NCBI GenBank assembly: GCA_964355015.1 | Contig: CAYHCE010000035.1 | Span: 1 to 34,313, forward strand | Origin: CAYHCE01 sp964355015 | GTDB taxonomy: Bacteria > Cyanobacteriota > Cyanobacteriia > PCC-6307 > Cyanobiaceae | Reading direction: 5' to 3' | Length of the DNA stretch: 34,313 bases | Shown here: one piece after another, positions 33,355-34,313 of the stretch | Layout: each line of letters opens with the position of its first letter | How positions within the stretch are numbered: position 1 is the first letter of the stretch | Program-made: the position numbers and the translations under genes | The notes under the pieces: generated by a model | Database searches by the model: none | Told to the model about the DNA's origin: nothing | The model's input: the letters and a program-made list of their open reading frames with translations, nothing else

Positions 33355-34313
33355 CGGGCCGGACCCAGGGCCGCCAGCAGCTGGGCCAGGCTGCCAGGCG
33401 GCAGGTCAAGGCGCAGCACCAGCCGCAGCCGGGCCGTGCCCTCCGCAACGGTGGGAGGGCGGATCGCCACGCAGAGGAGGCCCGCCTGTTCCAGTTGCCG
33501 CTGCAGGGCGAGGGCGTCACGATCTCCTCCCACCCGCAGGGGCAGGATCGGCCCGTCGCCGGGTGGGCGGGGCCAGCCGGCAGTCTCCAGGGCGTCCCGC
33601 CAGCGGCGGGCCCGCCGCAGCAGGGCCGTGCCCATCTCCGGATCGGCTTCCAGCAGCTCCAGAGCCGCCAGCGCCGCGGCCGCCAGGGGGGGGGCCAGGG
33701 CGGTGGTGTAGCGGAAGGCGCCCGAGGTCTGCAGCAGCCACTCCCCCACCGGACCGTCGCCGGCCAGGAAGGCGCCGCCGCTGCCGAAGGCCTTGCCGAA
33801 GGTGCCGCTGATCAGGCTGACGCCGCTCCGCCCATAGGCCCGTCCCCTGCCCCCTGGCCCCAGCACCCCGAGCGCATGGGCCTCATCGACCAGCAGCAGG
33901 GCCCCGTGATGGCGGCAGACGCAGGTGATCCCCTCCAGATCCGGGCTGCTGCCCTCCATGCTGAACAGGCTTTCGGTGATCACCAGCAGGCGGCGGCCCG
34001 GCCCGGCCCGGCGCACGTGCTCCAGCCGCTTCTCCAGGTCGGCCACGTCGTTGTGGCGGAAGCGTTGCAGCCGCGCCCCGCTCGCCTGGACCCCCACCAG
34101 GAGCGAGTGGTGGATCAGCCGGTCGGCCAGCACGACCGCGTGGCGATCGGCCAGCGCCAGCACCGCCGCCAGATTGGCCTGGAACCCGCTGGGAAAGAGC
34201 AGCAGACGCTCGCGACCCAGCCAGGCAGCCAGCCGCTCCTCCAGCTCGGCGTGCACCGGCCGGCTGCCGCTCACCAGCCGCGAGGCCCCGGCCCCCACGC
34301 CGTCGGCGTCGAT
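33351..34313 (-). CDS. bioF: 8-amino-7-oxononanoate synthase (5' end outside window)
   Basis: BioF is a PLP enzyme that condenses pimeloyl-ACP (or -CoA) with alanine to KAPA. About 320 residues are inside the window; the frame is open to the right edge, so the N-terminal ~50-60 residues are missing. Visible family segments are GAGASRLVSGSRPVHAELEE, FPSGFQANLAAV, ESLFSMEGSSPDLEGI, LLVDEAHALGVLGPGGRG (PLP-contacting Asp and His) and SGTFGKAFGSGGAF with the Schiff-base lysine. It is the first visible gene of the operon. Confidence 0.96.
   Translation of the reverse strand: MDADGVGAGASRLVSGSRPVHAELEERLAAWLGRERLLLFPSGFQANLAAVLALADRHAVVLADRLIHHSLLVGVQASGARLQRFRHNDVADLEKRLEHVRRAGPGRRLLVITESLFSMEGSSPDLEGITCVCRHHGALLLVDEAHALGVLGPGGRGRAYGRSGVSLISGTFGKAFGSGGAFLAGDGPVGEWLLQTSGAFRYTTALAPPLAAAALAALELLEADPEMGTALLRRARRWRDALETAGWPRPPGDGPILPLRVGGDRDALALQRQLEQAGLLCVAIRPPTVAEGTARLRLVLRLDLPPGSLAQLLAALGPAR

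Noticed and set aside
32660..33520. Upstream extension of the bioC frame to 33520
   Set aside because: It lies within bioK and bioF in another frame, is Arg/Ala/Gly-rich, and the BioC N-terminal pattern begins at 32659.

Overview
The window is a GC-rich chromosomal segment of an alpha-cyanobacterium, most likely a Cyanobium/Synechococcus-type picocyanobacterium. The evidence is an RNA polymerase beta' subunit split into rpoC1 and rpoC2, a very large insertion in RpoC2, a high-light-inducible (Hli) chlorophyll-binding mini-protein behind rpoC2, a Ycf35 (DUF1257) gene, a DUF3143 gene, and a biotin operon that uses a BioK-like esterase in place of BioH. This lineage assignment is inferred from gene content and order; no rRNA lies in the window. 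High third-position GC opens long antisense reading frames throughout, and nearly all of these are shadows.

Layout: (1) 1-5104, minus strand: rimP-nusA-ylxR-infB, the transcription/translation operon; infB runs off the left edge. (2) 5257-9858: a small four-cysteine protein (minus), a calcineurin-like phosphoesterase, an exported HtrA/Deg protease and rpiA (plus), then convergent hisD (minus) behind a hairpin. (3) 9953-21996, plus strand: rpsT-tatD, then rpoB-rpoC1-rpoC2-hli-rlmN. The last three genes overlap at their stops and starts. (4) 21997-23231: a gene-poor decayed patch. It holds a frameshifted remnant of an AMP-forming acyl-CoA ligase and, on the minus strand, a tiny ORF with a perfect Shine-Dalgarno sequence and a following hairpin. 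(5) 23232-25588: an AmpG-like permease (minus), a 41-residue membrane peptide and a HEAT-repeat protein. (6) 25611-27980: a DUF2997-ycf35-ferredoxin-aldo/keto reductase cluster with a recognisable promoter. (7) 27996-29661: rsmG (minus), diverging from a membrane J-domain protein whose 3' end overlaps a DUF3143 gene. (8) 29691-34313, minus strand: bioF-bioK-bioC-bioD-small membrane ORF-bioA. Every junction overlaps by 1-4 bases except the last, which has a short gap. bioF runs off the right edge.

Most genes are housekeeping and are confidently assigned. The points most worth a second look are the small genes standard callers could miss (hli at 20729, the 41-residue ORF at 24645, the 51-residue ORF inside the biotin operon, the minus-strand ORF near 22093-22224), the acyl-CoA ligase pseudogene, and the ferredoxin/oxidoreductase pair beside ycf35. 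I saw no CRISPR array, tRNA, rRNA, insertion sequence or prophage. I found no clearly novel multi-gene system.
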